Source: Chloroflexota bacterium (GTDB taxonomy: Bacteria; Chloroflexota; UBA6077). From it: a stretch of 5,485 nt of DNA. Below the pieces are notes generated by a model, which saw only the letters and a program-made list of their open reading frames with translations, made no database searches and was not told the origin of the DNA. Below are positions 1-5,485 of the stretch, one piece after another (position 1 is the stretch's first letter; every line of letters starts with the position of its first letter). The stretch is from contig JAJYKO010000456.1 in assembly GCA_021788565.1 (NCBI GenBank), positions 1-5,485 on the forward strand, written 5' to 3'. The position numbers and the translations under genes were made by a program.

Positions 1-1
1 C

Positions 2-847
2 GTTATCGGTTTCATGAGCCGGACCAGCGTCCTGTCCATTGAGGCATGCCTCGGCCTGCCGATTCCAGTCATCGCCTCCGAACAGCTGGATCCTAGGATG
101 GGCCGCGAGGGCCGGATGTGGGAATTACAGCGAAAGATGGCTTACCCTCGGCTAGCTGCCCTCGTCAGCGCGAGCCACGGAGTGGACGGTTTCTTCAGTT
201 GGTTGCCGGCGTTCAAGCGGCACGTTATCCCGAATCCTTTGGCAGATGTCGCCCAATTGGCAGAGACGAAGCCGGCCTTCCACCTGAATCACGGCAGAAA
301 GCACATTATCTCCATGGGCAGGCTGGTTGGTCAGAAAGGCTTCGACCTGCTCATCGAAGCCTTTTCCGCCCTGAGGGACGGCTTCCCGAATGTCGACCTC
401 ACCATCCTCGGTGAAGGTCCCGAGAGGAGAACCCTTGAAGAGCTGGTAGCCAGAAAAGGGCTGACGAACAGAGTTTTCTTGCCTGGGCAGGTCGACGTTC
501 CCTTCCCAATCCTCAGACAAGCCGATCTCTTCGTCTTGTCTTCCCGGTTCGAGGGCTTTGGCAATGTTTTGTGCGAGGCGCTGGCCTGTGGTCTCCCAGT
601 GGTCAGCTTCGATTGTCCTAGCGGACCTGCCGAGATCATCCGCGATGGCGTCGACGGAGTACTTGTGCCGCCTGAGGACGTGGACTCGCTAACGCAGACA
701 ATGACCCGACTGATGGCGGACGATGCCGAGCGGACTCGGCTGGCAGCTTGTGCGACAGAGGGCGCAAGCCGATTTGGGGCTCAGGTCGTGGTGGCCCGTT
801 GGGAAGACCTGCTGAAGAACGTAACTGCTGGCAAAATTCGTAAGTAG
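2..847 (+). CDS. GT4-family glycosyltransferase, AmsD/PglH-like, 5'-truncated by window edge
   Basis: This encodes the C-terminal ~281 residues of a retaining GT-B glycosyltransferase (family GT4), which would transfer a sugar from a nucleotide-sugar donor to a lipid-linked glycan at the cytoplasmic membrane face. The frame is open to the window edge. Residues before the first ATG (VIGF, bases 2-13) continue into a segment typical of the family's N-domain (MSRTSVLSIEA, then PVIASEQLDPR), so the ATG at 14 is internal and roughly 80-100 residues are missing upstream. Seen: an IPNP linker motif (about 226-237), the donor-domain start ISMGRLVGQKGFDLL with the usual Arg and Lys (codons 320 and 335), GEGPE, and the E-x7-E motif EGFGNVLCE (551-577). 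The DCPSGPAEII motif (611-640) is typical of the GalNAc-transferase/AmsD branch of GT4 and differs from the DVGDS motif of the two later transferases. The stop is TAG, 7 nt before the next gene. Family assignment is firm; donor and acceptor are unknown. Confidence 0.9.
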   Translation, partial: VIGFMSRTSVLSIEACLGLPIPVIASEQLDPRMGREGRMWELQRKMAYPRLAALVSASHGVDGFFSWLPAFKRHVIPNPLADVAQLAETKPAFHLNHGRKHIISMGRLVGQKGFDLLIEAFSALRDGFPNVDLTILGEGPERRTLEELVARKGLTNRVFLPGQVDVPFPILRQADLFVLSSRFEGFGNVLCEALACGLPVVSFDCPSGPAEIIRDGVDGVLVPPEDVDSLTQTMTRLMADDAERTRLAACATEGASRFGAQVVVARWEDLLKNVTAGKIRK

Positions 848-849
848 GT
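842..849 (+). promoter_or_regulatory. Shine-Dalgarno site for the deacetylase gene
   Basis: AAGTAGGT matches the ideal AAGGAGGT at 7 of 8 positions and lies 5 nt before the GTG at 855. It overlaps the last codon and stop of the upstream glycosyltransferase gene. It supports the GTG start over the later ATG at 900, which would delete the conserved FDD motif. Confidence 0.6.
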
Positions 850-854
850 TACTG

Positions 855-1619
855 GTGAGAGCTAGCTACCTGATCCGCTTCGACGACCTGTGCCCGACAA
901 TGAACTGGGCAGTGTGGAACGCCATTGAAGAGGTCCTCATCGCCGAGCGGCTGAAGCCGCTCCTGGCGGTCGTGCCGGATAACCTGGACCCAGCGCTACA
1001 CTACGAAGCCGCCAACCCACATTTCTGGGATCGAGTGAGGGAGTGGCAGTCCCGCGGATGGACCATCGGGCTTCACGGGTATCAGCACGTCTACGTGTCT
1101 CGCAAGGCCGGAACTATAGGGTTGAACGGCCGAAGCGAGTTTGCGGGTCTCCCGTTCGAGGATCAAGAGAGGAAGCTGAAGAGAGCCGTGGAGATCTTCA
1201 GAGGCGAGGGCGTAGAGTCCCAGATCTGGGTCGCCCCTGCCCACTCCTTCGACGAAGAAACCATCGAAATCTTGAGCTCCCTTTCTGTGAGGCTAGTGAG
1301 CGACGGTTTCTCGCTCTTCCCTCATTTGGACTCCCACGGCACCATCTGGATCCCGCAGCAGCTCTGGCGTTTTCGGCCCCTCCCTATTGGTGTTTGGACT
1401 GTTTGTTTCCACCACAACCCCTGGAGCCAGGGAAATCTCGACGCTTTCCGTAAGCACGTCCAGGATTACGGGCCTGCCATCACAAGCATCCACGAGGCTG
1501 TCGCGTCCTACGGACGGCGGCAACGAGGCTGGTATGACACCTTCTTCGCTTCTGCGTATCTCTGGGCCCTGCGTGGACGAAGAGGCTTGCGACACCGATC
1601 GCCCGGTGAGGAACTGTGA
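855..1619 (+). CDS. DUF2334-type polysaccharide deacetylase family protein
   Basis: A 254-residue protein of the NodB-like/CE4-related deacetylase superfamily, best matching the DUF2334 branch. Such enzymes hydrolyse N- or O-acyl groups from sugars with a divalent metal. Seen: YLIRFDD at residues 5-11 (catalytic/metal Asp pair D10-D11), HGYQH at 74-78 (metal-binding His pair), SEFAGL at 94-99 and VAPAHSFD at 126-133 (both DUF2334 hallmarks), and CFHHNPW at 184-190, which could supply the late catalytic His. The start is GTG at 855, because the FDD strand sits at the extreme N-terminus and a good Shine-Dalgarno precedes it. No signal peptide or N-terminal membrane segment is present, so the enzyme is probably cytosolic, unlike most secreted CE4 enzymes. 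The C-terminus has an aromatic stretch (WYDTFFASAYLWAL, 226-239) followed by a basic RGRRGLRHR, possibly a peripheral membrane contact. Its stop overlaps the next start by 4 nt. It likely acts on a precursor or lipid-linked intermediate; the substrate is unknown. Confidence 0.85.
   Translation: MRASYLIRFDDLCPTMNWAVWNAIEEVLIAERLKPLLAVVPDNLDPALHYEAANPHFWDRVREWQSRGWTIGLHGYQHVYVSRKAGTIGLNGRSEFAGLPFEDQERKLKRAVEIFRGEGVESQIWVAPAHSFDEETIEILSSLSVRLVSDGFSLFPHLDSHGTIWIPQQLWRFRPLPIGVWTVCFHHNPWSQGNLDAFRKHVQDYGPAITSIHEAVASYGRRQRGWYDTFFASAYLWALRGRRGLRHRSPGEEL
1608..1612 (+). promoter_or_regulatory. Shine-Dalgarno site for the second glycosyltransferase gene
   Basis: GAGGA lies 3 nt before the GTG at 1616, inside the last codons of the deacetylase gene. 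The spacing is short, but the start is the only one that preserves the family's N-terminal strand and VGGAQRQ loop. Reinitiation at the GTGA overlap probably contributes. Confidence 0.4.
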
Positions 1620-2746
1620 TTCGCATCTGTTTCCTCATTCGCCAACTCAACGTCGGGGGTGCGCAGCGCCAGGTGATCGAGTTGGTGAAAGAGTTGGACA
1701 AATCCGTTTGCTCAGTCACAGTGTTGACGTTCTATGGCGGAGGACAGTTGAGCCCAGAAATGGCAGCTATTCCTGATATCCGGTTGCTCAGTCTAAACAA
1801 GGGTGGCCGCTGGGATGTGATTCCCTTCTTCGTGAGGCTCATAAAGGCAGTTCGCAGTCTGCAGCCTGACGTGCTACACGGCTACCTGGGGATCCCCAAT
1901 CTCCTTTGCGTCGTTACGAAGCCCTTCCTTAAGAAGACCCGAGTGGTATGGGGAGTGCGGGCGTCCTACAAAGACCTGAAGCGGTACGATTGGCTCACGC
2001 GCCTCACCTTTGTCCTGGAGCGGCTCCTCTCCCGATTTCCCGACCTGATAATCGCCAACTCGGAAGCCGGCAAGGAGTTTTACGTATCGCAAGGATTCCC
2101 CGCCAGGAAGACTATCGTCGTGCCCAATGGGATCGACACCGAACGCTTTCACCCCAATCCGGGAGCGGGAAAGATGCTACGCGCCCAATGGAGCATCGCT
2201 GAGAGCGAGTCGGTGATAGGACTCGTGGGAAGACTGGACCCTCGGAAGGATCACGTCACCTTTCTCAAAGCGGCAGCGATCTTATCTAGAGACAGGCCGA
2301 GCGTCCGCTTCGTCTGCGTGGGCGATGGTCCGTCTGCATTCGGGCAAGAGCTTCGCGCGCTGGGAGAAGCACTGGGACTAAAGGAGCGGTTGCTCTGGAT
2401 CGGGGCCCGCTCGGATATGGCCTCCGTGTATAATGCCCTCGACATTCTCACCTCATCTTCCTCTTTCGGCGAGGGCTTCCCCAACGTCGTCGGCGAGGCG
2501 ATGGCCTGCGGCGTTCCGTGCGCGGTGACAGACGTGGGCGATTCCCGAAAGGTCGTGGGAGAAGCAGGGCTCGTCGTGGTGCCGGGCGATCCTTCTCAGC
2601 TCGTAGATGCGTGGAAGGCGCTGCTCGACCTTCCAGAGAGTCAACGCGCTTCTCTGGGCGAAAAGACTCGGGCTCGCATCGTCGACGAGTTTGGGCGTGA
2701 TATCCTGGCGCGGAGAACCGTCGAGGCACTCACAAGGTTGCCATGA
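1616..2746 (+). CDS. GT4-family glycosyltransferase (complete)
   Basis: A 376-residue GT-B retaining glycosyltransferase, a normal full length for GT4. It would add one sugar to a lipid-linked glycan from an NDP-sugar. The N-domain opens with RICFLIRQL and the glycine-rich loop VGGAQRQ (13-19), followed by LGIPNLL (91-97), WGVRAS (112-117) and the hinge motifs NSEAGKE (148-154) and VPNGIDTERF (169-178). The donor-binding C-domain has GRLDPRKDH (205-213, with the conserved Arg and Lys), VGDGPS (235-240), and the E-x7-E motif EGFPNVVGE (E286, E294), then DVGDS (306-310). The GTG start overlaps the deacetylase stop as GTGA; the TGA stop overlaps the next gene as ATGA. No signal peptide or transmembrane helix is seen, so it is cytosolic or peripheral. 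It shares layout and length with the next gene, suggesting an old duplication, but the N-domains have diverged, so acceptors probably differ. Donor sugar cannot be read from the sequence. Confidence 0.93.
   Translation: MIRICFLIRQLNVGGAQRQVIELVKELDKSVCSVTVLTFYGGGQLSPEMAAIPDIRLLSLNKGGRWDVIPFFVRLIKAVRSLQPDVLHGYLGIPNLLCVVTKPFLKKTRVVWGVRASYKDLKRYDWLTRLTFVLERLLSRFPDLIIANSEAGKEFYVSQGFPARKTIVVPNGIDTERFHPNPGAGKMLRAQWSIAESESVIGLVGRLDPRKDHVTFLKAAAILSRDRPSVRFVCVGDGPSAFGQELRALGEALGLKERLLWIGARSDMASVYNALDILTSSSSFGEGFPNVVGEAMACGVPCAVTDVGDSRKVVGEAGLVVVPGDPSQLVDAWKALLDLPESQRASLGEKTRARIVDEFGRDILARRTVEALTRLP
2501..2522 (+). repeat. 22-nt exact direct repeat, copy 1 (inside GT4 E-x7-E/ACGVPC region)
   Basis: This 22-nt stretch, encoding MACGVPC plus the next base, is identical to 3625-3646 in the following gene, 1124 bases downstream. 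It is the core of a 78-nt aligned block (2468-2545 against 3592-3669) with 67 identical positions by hand count. It is coding sequence, not a mobile or structural repeat. Confidence 0.6.
2734..2737 (+). promoter_or_regulatory. Shine-Dalgarno site for the third glycosyltransferase gene
   Basis: AAGG lies 5 nt before the ATG at 2743, inside the final codons of the preceding glycosyltransferase gene. With the ATGA overlap it supports coupled translation from this start. Confidence 0.5.
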
Positions 2747-3873
2747 TCAAGCTGACGCATCTGATTACCGACCTCGATGTCGGCGGTGCCGAGAGGATGC
2801 TCCAGAAGATGCTGGCGCGCCATGACTCATCGCGCTTCGACGTCCAGGTGATTTCCCTCACGGACGTCGGCGGCGTCGGAAAGGAGATCGAGAAGCTGGG
2901 TATCCCGGTCCGAGGGCTCGGGATGAGAGCCGGATTGCCCGACCCTCTGGCGGTGTTGCGGCTGACCAGATGGCTCCGGCAGGATCGGCCCCGACTACTG
3001 CAAACGTGGATGTATCACGCCGACCTGCTCGGGGGTCTTGCGGCCCGGTTGGCAGGGGGCATCCCGACATTGTGGAACGTTCGGCACACCAACCTCGATC
3101 CCAGGAGCAACAAGGCGGGCACCATTCGGATGGCAAGGGCATGTGCCGTGATGTCCCGATGGCTACCGTCACGAATCGTTAGCTGCTCCGAGGCTTCGAA
3201 GCGCTCACACGTGACGATTGGATACTCGGAGAACAAGATGACAGTCATTCCGAATGGGTTCGACCTGGACACCTTCCGCCCAGATCCTTCGGCGCGAGCC
3301 TCGGTGCGCGCCGAACTGGGCATTCCAGAGGAAACGCCGCTCGTCGGGCTGATCGGCCGCTTCCATCCGGAAAAGGATCATCAGGGCTTCGTCGCGGCCG
3401 CGGGCCACCTCAGCGCGCTCCTGTCCAATGTCCACTACCTGCTGTGCGGTCAAGGGGTGACGAGGGACAACCCCGAGCTAGCAGGGTGGATTGCCTCTAC
3501 TGGGGCTCGCGATCGCTGGCACCTGCTGGGGCTGCGCGCGGACATCCCGCGCCTCATGGCCGCCCTGGACGTCCTGGTGTCATCCTCGGTCGGTGAAGGG
3601 TTCCCCAACGTGCTGGGCGAGGCAATGGCCTGCGGCGTTCCGTGCGTGGTGACGGACGTAGGCGATTCTGCCTGGATCGTGGGCGATACCGGCAAGGTGG
3701 TGCCACCGCGAGCTCCCCTGGTCCTTGCCGATGCCTGCGCAGGAGTGCTGACCACGAGCTCGATCGACAGACAACGCCTTGGCCTCGCGGCCCGCGCCCG
3801 TGTGGAACAGAACTTCAGCCTTCCTGCCATCGTAGATAGATACGAGCGGCTGTACATGGAGCTCGCTGCCTGA
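2743..3873 (+). CDS. GT4-family glycosyltransferase, WbnK-like (complete)
   Basis: A 376-residue GT4 enzyme closely matching the WbnK-like O-antigen glycosyltransferase pattern. It would extend a lipid-linked oligosaccharide in the cytoplasm. Seen: THLITDLDVGGAERML (5-20), the group-typical TWMYHADLLGG (88-98), NVRHTNLD (112-119), SCSEASKRSH (147-156), and the interdomain motif VIPNGFDLDTFRPD (168-181). The C-domain has GLIGRFHPEKDH (202-213), HLLGLRADIPRLMAALD (260-276), E-x7-E as EGFPNVLGE (E285, E293), and TDVGDSAWIVGDTGKVVPP (304-322). The ATG start overlaps the previous stop by 4 nt, and its TGA shares one base with the amidotransferase ATG. No export signal or membrane helix is seen. 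The C-terminal motif block is strikingly close to that of the preceding gene at both protein and DNA level, whereas the acceptor-binding half differs. Sugar and linkage are not determinable. Confidence 0.94.
   Translation: MIKLTHLITDLDVGGAERMLQKMLARHDSSRFDVQVISLTDVGGVGKEIEKLGIPVRGLGMRAGLPDPLAVLRLTRWLRQDRPRLLQTWMYHADLLGGLAARLAGGIPTLWNVRHTNLDPRSNKAGTIRMARACAVMSRWLPSRIVSCSEASKRSHVTIGYSENKMTVIPNGFDLDTFRPDPSARASVRAELGIPEETPLVGLIGRFHPEKDHQGFVAAAGHLSALLSNVHYLLCGQGVTRDNPELAGWIASTGARDRWHLLGLRADIPRLMAALDVLVSSSVGEGFPNVLGEAMACGVPCVVTDVGDSAWIVGDTGKVVPPRAPLVLADACAGVLTTSSIDRQRLGLAARARVEQNFSLPAIVDRYERLYMELAA
3625..3646 (+). repeat. 22-nt exact direct repeat, copy 2
   Basis: Identical to 2501-2522 in the preceding glycosyltransferase gene and in the same codon register. 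It encodes the same MACGVPC residues after the E-x7-E motif. It reflects shared ancestry, conserved function or local gene conversion. Confidence 0.6.
3858..3861 (+). promoter_or_regulatory. Weak, distant Shine-Dalgarno-like site for the amidotransferase gene
   Basis: GGAG is the best purine-rich match before the ATG at 3873, but 11 nt separate them, longer than usual. Translation of the amidotransferase probably depends mainly on reinitiation at the TGATG stop-start junction. Confidence 0.3.
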
Positions 3874-5485
3874 TGTGCGGAATCGCTGGCTTCCTCGATG
3901 CCTCCCGGCGTTCAAACAGCGACGAAATGGCGGCAACGGCTACGGCCATGGCCGACACGCTTCGCCACCGCGGTCCCGACGACGCCGGCGTCTGGGTGGA
4001 TGCCAGCATCGGCATCGCCCTGGGGCACCGGCGGCTCTCAATCGTCGATCTCTCCCCGGAGGGTCATCAGCCGATGCACTCCGCCGATGACCGTTATGTC
4101 ATCAGCTTCAACGGCGAGATCTACAACTATCTCGATCTTCGAAGGGAGTTGGAGGCCGAGCTCGGCGAACCCGCAAGCCACTGGAGGGGACACTCTGACA
4201 CGGAGGTGATGCTGGCAGCGATCAGCAGATGGGGGGTCGAGGCCGCCGTCGAGAATTTCGATGGGATGTTCGCTTTTGCCCTATGGGATAGAAAGGAGCG
4301 CCTCCTCTATCTAGTTCGAGACCGCCTGGGCAAGAAGCCGCTCTACTACGGTTGGATGGGCGACGTCTTCCTGTTCGGATCCGAGCTCAAGGCTCTGCGA
4401 GCCCACCCCGCCCTCAGGCCGGAGATCGATAGGGGCGCATTGGCCCTTCTCCTGCGCCACAACTACATTCCAACGCCCTATTCCATCTACCAGGGCGTCT
4501 CCAAGCTTCCGCCGGGCAGCATACTGAAGGTGCACGGATCCAGGTCAGGCGCCGTCCACGGTCCGGTACCCTACTGGTCCCTCAGGGACGTGGCCGAGAG
4601 GGGCGTGGCCGAACCCTTTACCGGTTCCATGGAGGACGCCACGAAGGAGCTGGAGGTTCTGCTGCGAGACGCCATCCGATCCAGAATGGTGGCAGATGTG
4701 CCGCTGGGGGCCTTTCTCTCTGGTGGCATAGACTCGTCGGTGATAGTTGCCCTCATGCAGGCCCAGAGCGAGCGACCTGTTAAGACCTTCACTATTGGGT
4801 TCTGGGAAGCAAGCCATAACGAGGCGGAAGACGCCAGGGCCGTTGCGCAGCACCTCGGGACGGACCACACGGAACTCTACGTGACCCCGCAGCAGGCGCT
4901 CGACGTAATTCCGCGCCTGTCCGATCTTTTCGATGAGCCTTTCTCCGACTCTTCCCAGATCCCTACGTTCCTGGTGTCCGAAATGGCCAGGCGACACGTA
5001 ACCGTCAGTCTCTCGGGCGACGGAGGAGACGAACTCTTCTTTGGCTATTCGCGGTACTTCAGAGCCCGAAGCCTGTGGGGAAAGATCGAGTGGATGGGAG
5101 CGGCCAATCGCCGGATTCTCGCCGGAGCACTTGCCGCCTTCCCAGCTCGTCCACTGGAAGTTGCGCTTCGGCGGCTGTCTTCACAACCCAGGCAATATGT
5201 GAACAGCGACCCCATCGGGAGCGCGTTGCGCCGGATGTCTGACCTCCTGGCGAACGATAGCGCCGAGCCGTTCTACTCGCGGCTGTTCTGCCACTGGAAG
5301 GATCCTGCCTCGGTCGTCCTGGGGGCCTCGGATCTCCCCACCGCCCATACCGATCCCTTTCGTTGGGCAAAGCTCCCGGGTCTGGATGATCGGATGATGT
5401 ACCTGGATGGCATCGCATACCTGCCGGACGACATCCTGGTCAAGGTCGATCGCGCCAGCATGGGGGTGAGCCTGGAAACCAGAGC
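3873..5485 (+). CDS. asnB: AsnB-type glutamine-dependent amidotransferase (class II), 3'-truncated by window edge
   Basis: The first 537 codons of an asparagine synthetase-like enzyme (family usually about 590-650 aa); the frame stays open to the edge. It releases ammonia from glutamine and transfers it to an ATP-activated carboxylate. The N-terminal Ntn glutaminase domain has Cys2 (nucleophile after Met removal; MCGIAGF), RHRGPDD (31-37), GHRRLSIVDLS (51-61), NGEIYN (80-85) and HSDTE (107-111), so the catalytic and glutamine-binding set looks intact. The synthetase domain has the ATP-pyrophosphatase loop SGGIDSS (283-289), DEPFSDSSQIPT (354-365), SGDGGDELFFGY (381-392), and LPDDILVKVDRASMGVSLETR (517-537, end of visible sequence). 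The ATG at 3873 is fixed by the required Cys at position 2 and shares one base with the preceding TGA. Context among glycosyltransferases favours sugar amidation (uronamide formation, as proposed for WbpS-like proteins) over free asparagine synthesis, but this is inference. The symbol denotes family only. Confidence 0.93.
   Translation, partial: MCGIAGFLDASRRSNSDEMAATATAMADTLRHRGPDDAGVWVDASIGIALGHRRLSIVDLSPEGHQPMHSADDRYVISFNGEIYNYLDLRRELEAELGEPASHWRGHSDTEVMLAAISRWGVEAAVENFDGMFAFALWDRKERLLYLVRDRLGKKPLYYGWMGDVFLFGSELKALRAHPALRPEIDRGALALLLRHNYIPTPYSIYQGVSKLPPGSILKVHGSRSGAVHGPVPYWSLRDVAERGVAEPFTGSMEDATKELEVLLRDAIRSRMVADVPLGAFLSGGIDSSVIVALMQAQSERPVKTFTIGFWEASHNEAEDARAVAQHLGTDHTELYVTPQQALDVIPRLSDLFDEPFSDSSQIPTFLVSEMARRHVTVSLSGDGGDELFFGYSRYFRARSLWGKIEWMGAANRRILAGALAAFPARPLEVALRRLSSQPRQYVNSDPIGSALRRMSDLLANDSAEPFYSRLFCHWKDPASVVLGASDLPTAHTDPFRWAKLPGLDDRMMYLDGIAYLPDDILVKVDRASMGVSLETR

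Noticed and set aside
14..16. ATG as the true start of the first glycosyltransferase
   Set aside because: The reading frame is open upstream to the window edge, no Shine-Dalgarno sequence precedes it, and the residues on both sides match the middle of a GT4 N-terminal domain. About a quarter of the protein would be missing.
848..854. Promoter or terminator between the first two genes
   Set aside because: Only 7 nt are available, so there is no room for -35/-10 elements or a hairpin, and the bases are largely explained by spacing after a Shine-Dalgarno sequence.
1387..1776. 129-codon + strand open frame spanning the deacetylase-glycosyltransferase junction
   Set aside because: Both genes it overlaps have clear family motifs in their own frames; this frame gives a low-complexity, arginine- and serine-rich sequence with no family resemblance.
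2501..3646. The 22-nt direct repeats as attachment sites or insertion-sequence target duplications
   Set aside because: Both copies sit in the same codon register over the same conserved residues of two homologous genes, and the DNA between them is ordinary glycosyltransferase coding sequence with no transposase or integrase.
4545..4997. 150-codon open frame on the minus strand
   Set aside because: It lies wholly antisense to the strongly supported amidotransferase gene, shows no recognisable motif, and is the kind of shadow frame expected in GC-rich coding DNA.
2..5485. Difference in base composition between genes as a sign of recent transfer of individual genes
   Set aside because: Hand counts of G/C at third codon positions over about 40 codons gave about 77% for the first gene, 72% for the second transferase and 82% for the third. 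Samples this small do not support a real shift.

Overview
The window is a piece of a bacterial surface-glycan (O-antigen, capsule or exopolysaccharide) biosynthesis operon. All five genes are on the + strand and essentially every base is coding. The DNA looks moderately GC-rich, and in spot counts roughly three quarters or more of codons end in G or C. That fits many Proteobacteria and other high-GC Gram-negative groups. I see no marker gene that fixes the phylum. There is no RNA gene, mobile element, CRISPR array, promoter or terminator that I can support.

Layout: (1) 2-847 is the 3' part of a GT4 glycosyltransferase resembling the AmsD/PglH group; its N-terminus lies upstream of the window. 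(2) 855-1619 is a DUF2334-type polysaccharide deacetylase without a signal peptide. (3) 1616-2746 is a complete GT4 glycosyltransferase. (4) 2743-3873 is a second complete GT4 glycosyltransferase of the same length (376 aa), WbnK-like. (5) 3873-5485 is an AsnB-type glutamine amidotransferase that runs off the 3' edge after 537 codons. It is the largest gene in the window.

The genes are packed very tightly: 7 nt between the first two, then overlaps of 4, 4 and 1 nt (GTGA, ATGA and TGATG junctions). Each downstream start has a recognisable, sometimes weak, Shine-Dalgarno sequence. This indicates one transcript with translational coupling; any promoter and terminator lie outside the window.

Likely joint role (inference): the three GT4 enzymes each add a sugar to a growing lipid-linked oligosaccharide at the cytoplasmic face of the inner membrane. 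The deacetylase-like enzyme and the amidotransferase would modify the glycan or its precursors, for example by N-deacetylation and by converting a uronic acid to a uronamide. No initiating phosphoglycosyltransferase, flippase, polymerase or ABC exporter is visible, so the export route and final polymer cannot be named. I found no evidence of an unprecedented system. The more unusual points are the apparently cytosolic deacetylase inside the operon and the short block of high nucleotide identity between the two tandem glycosyltransferases.
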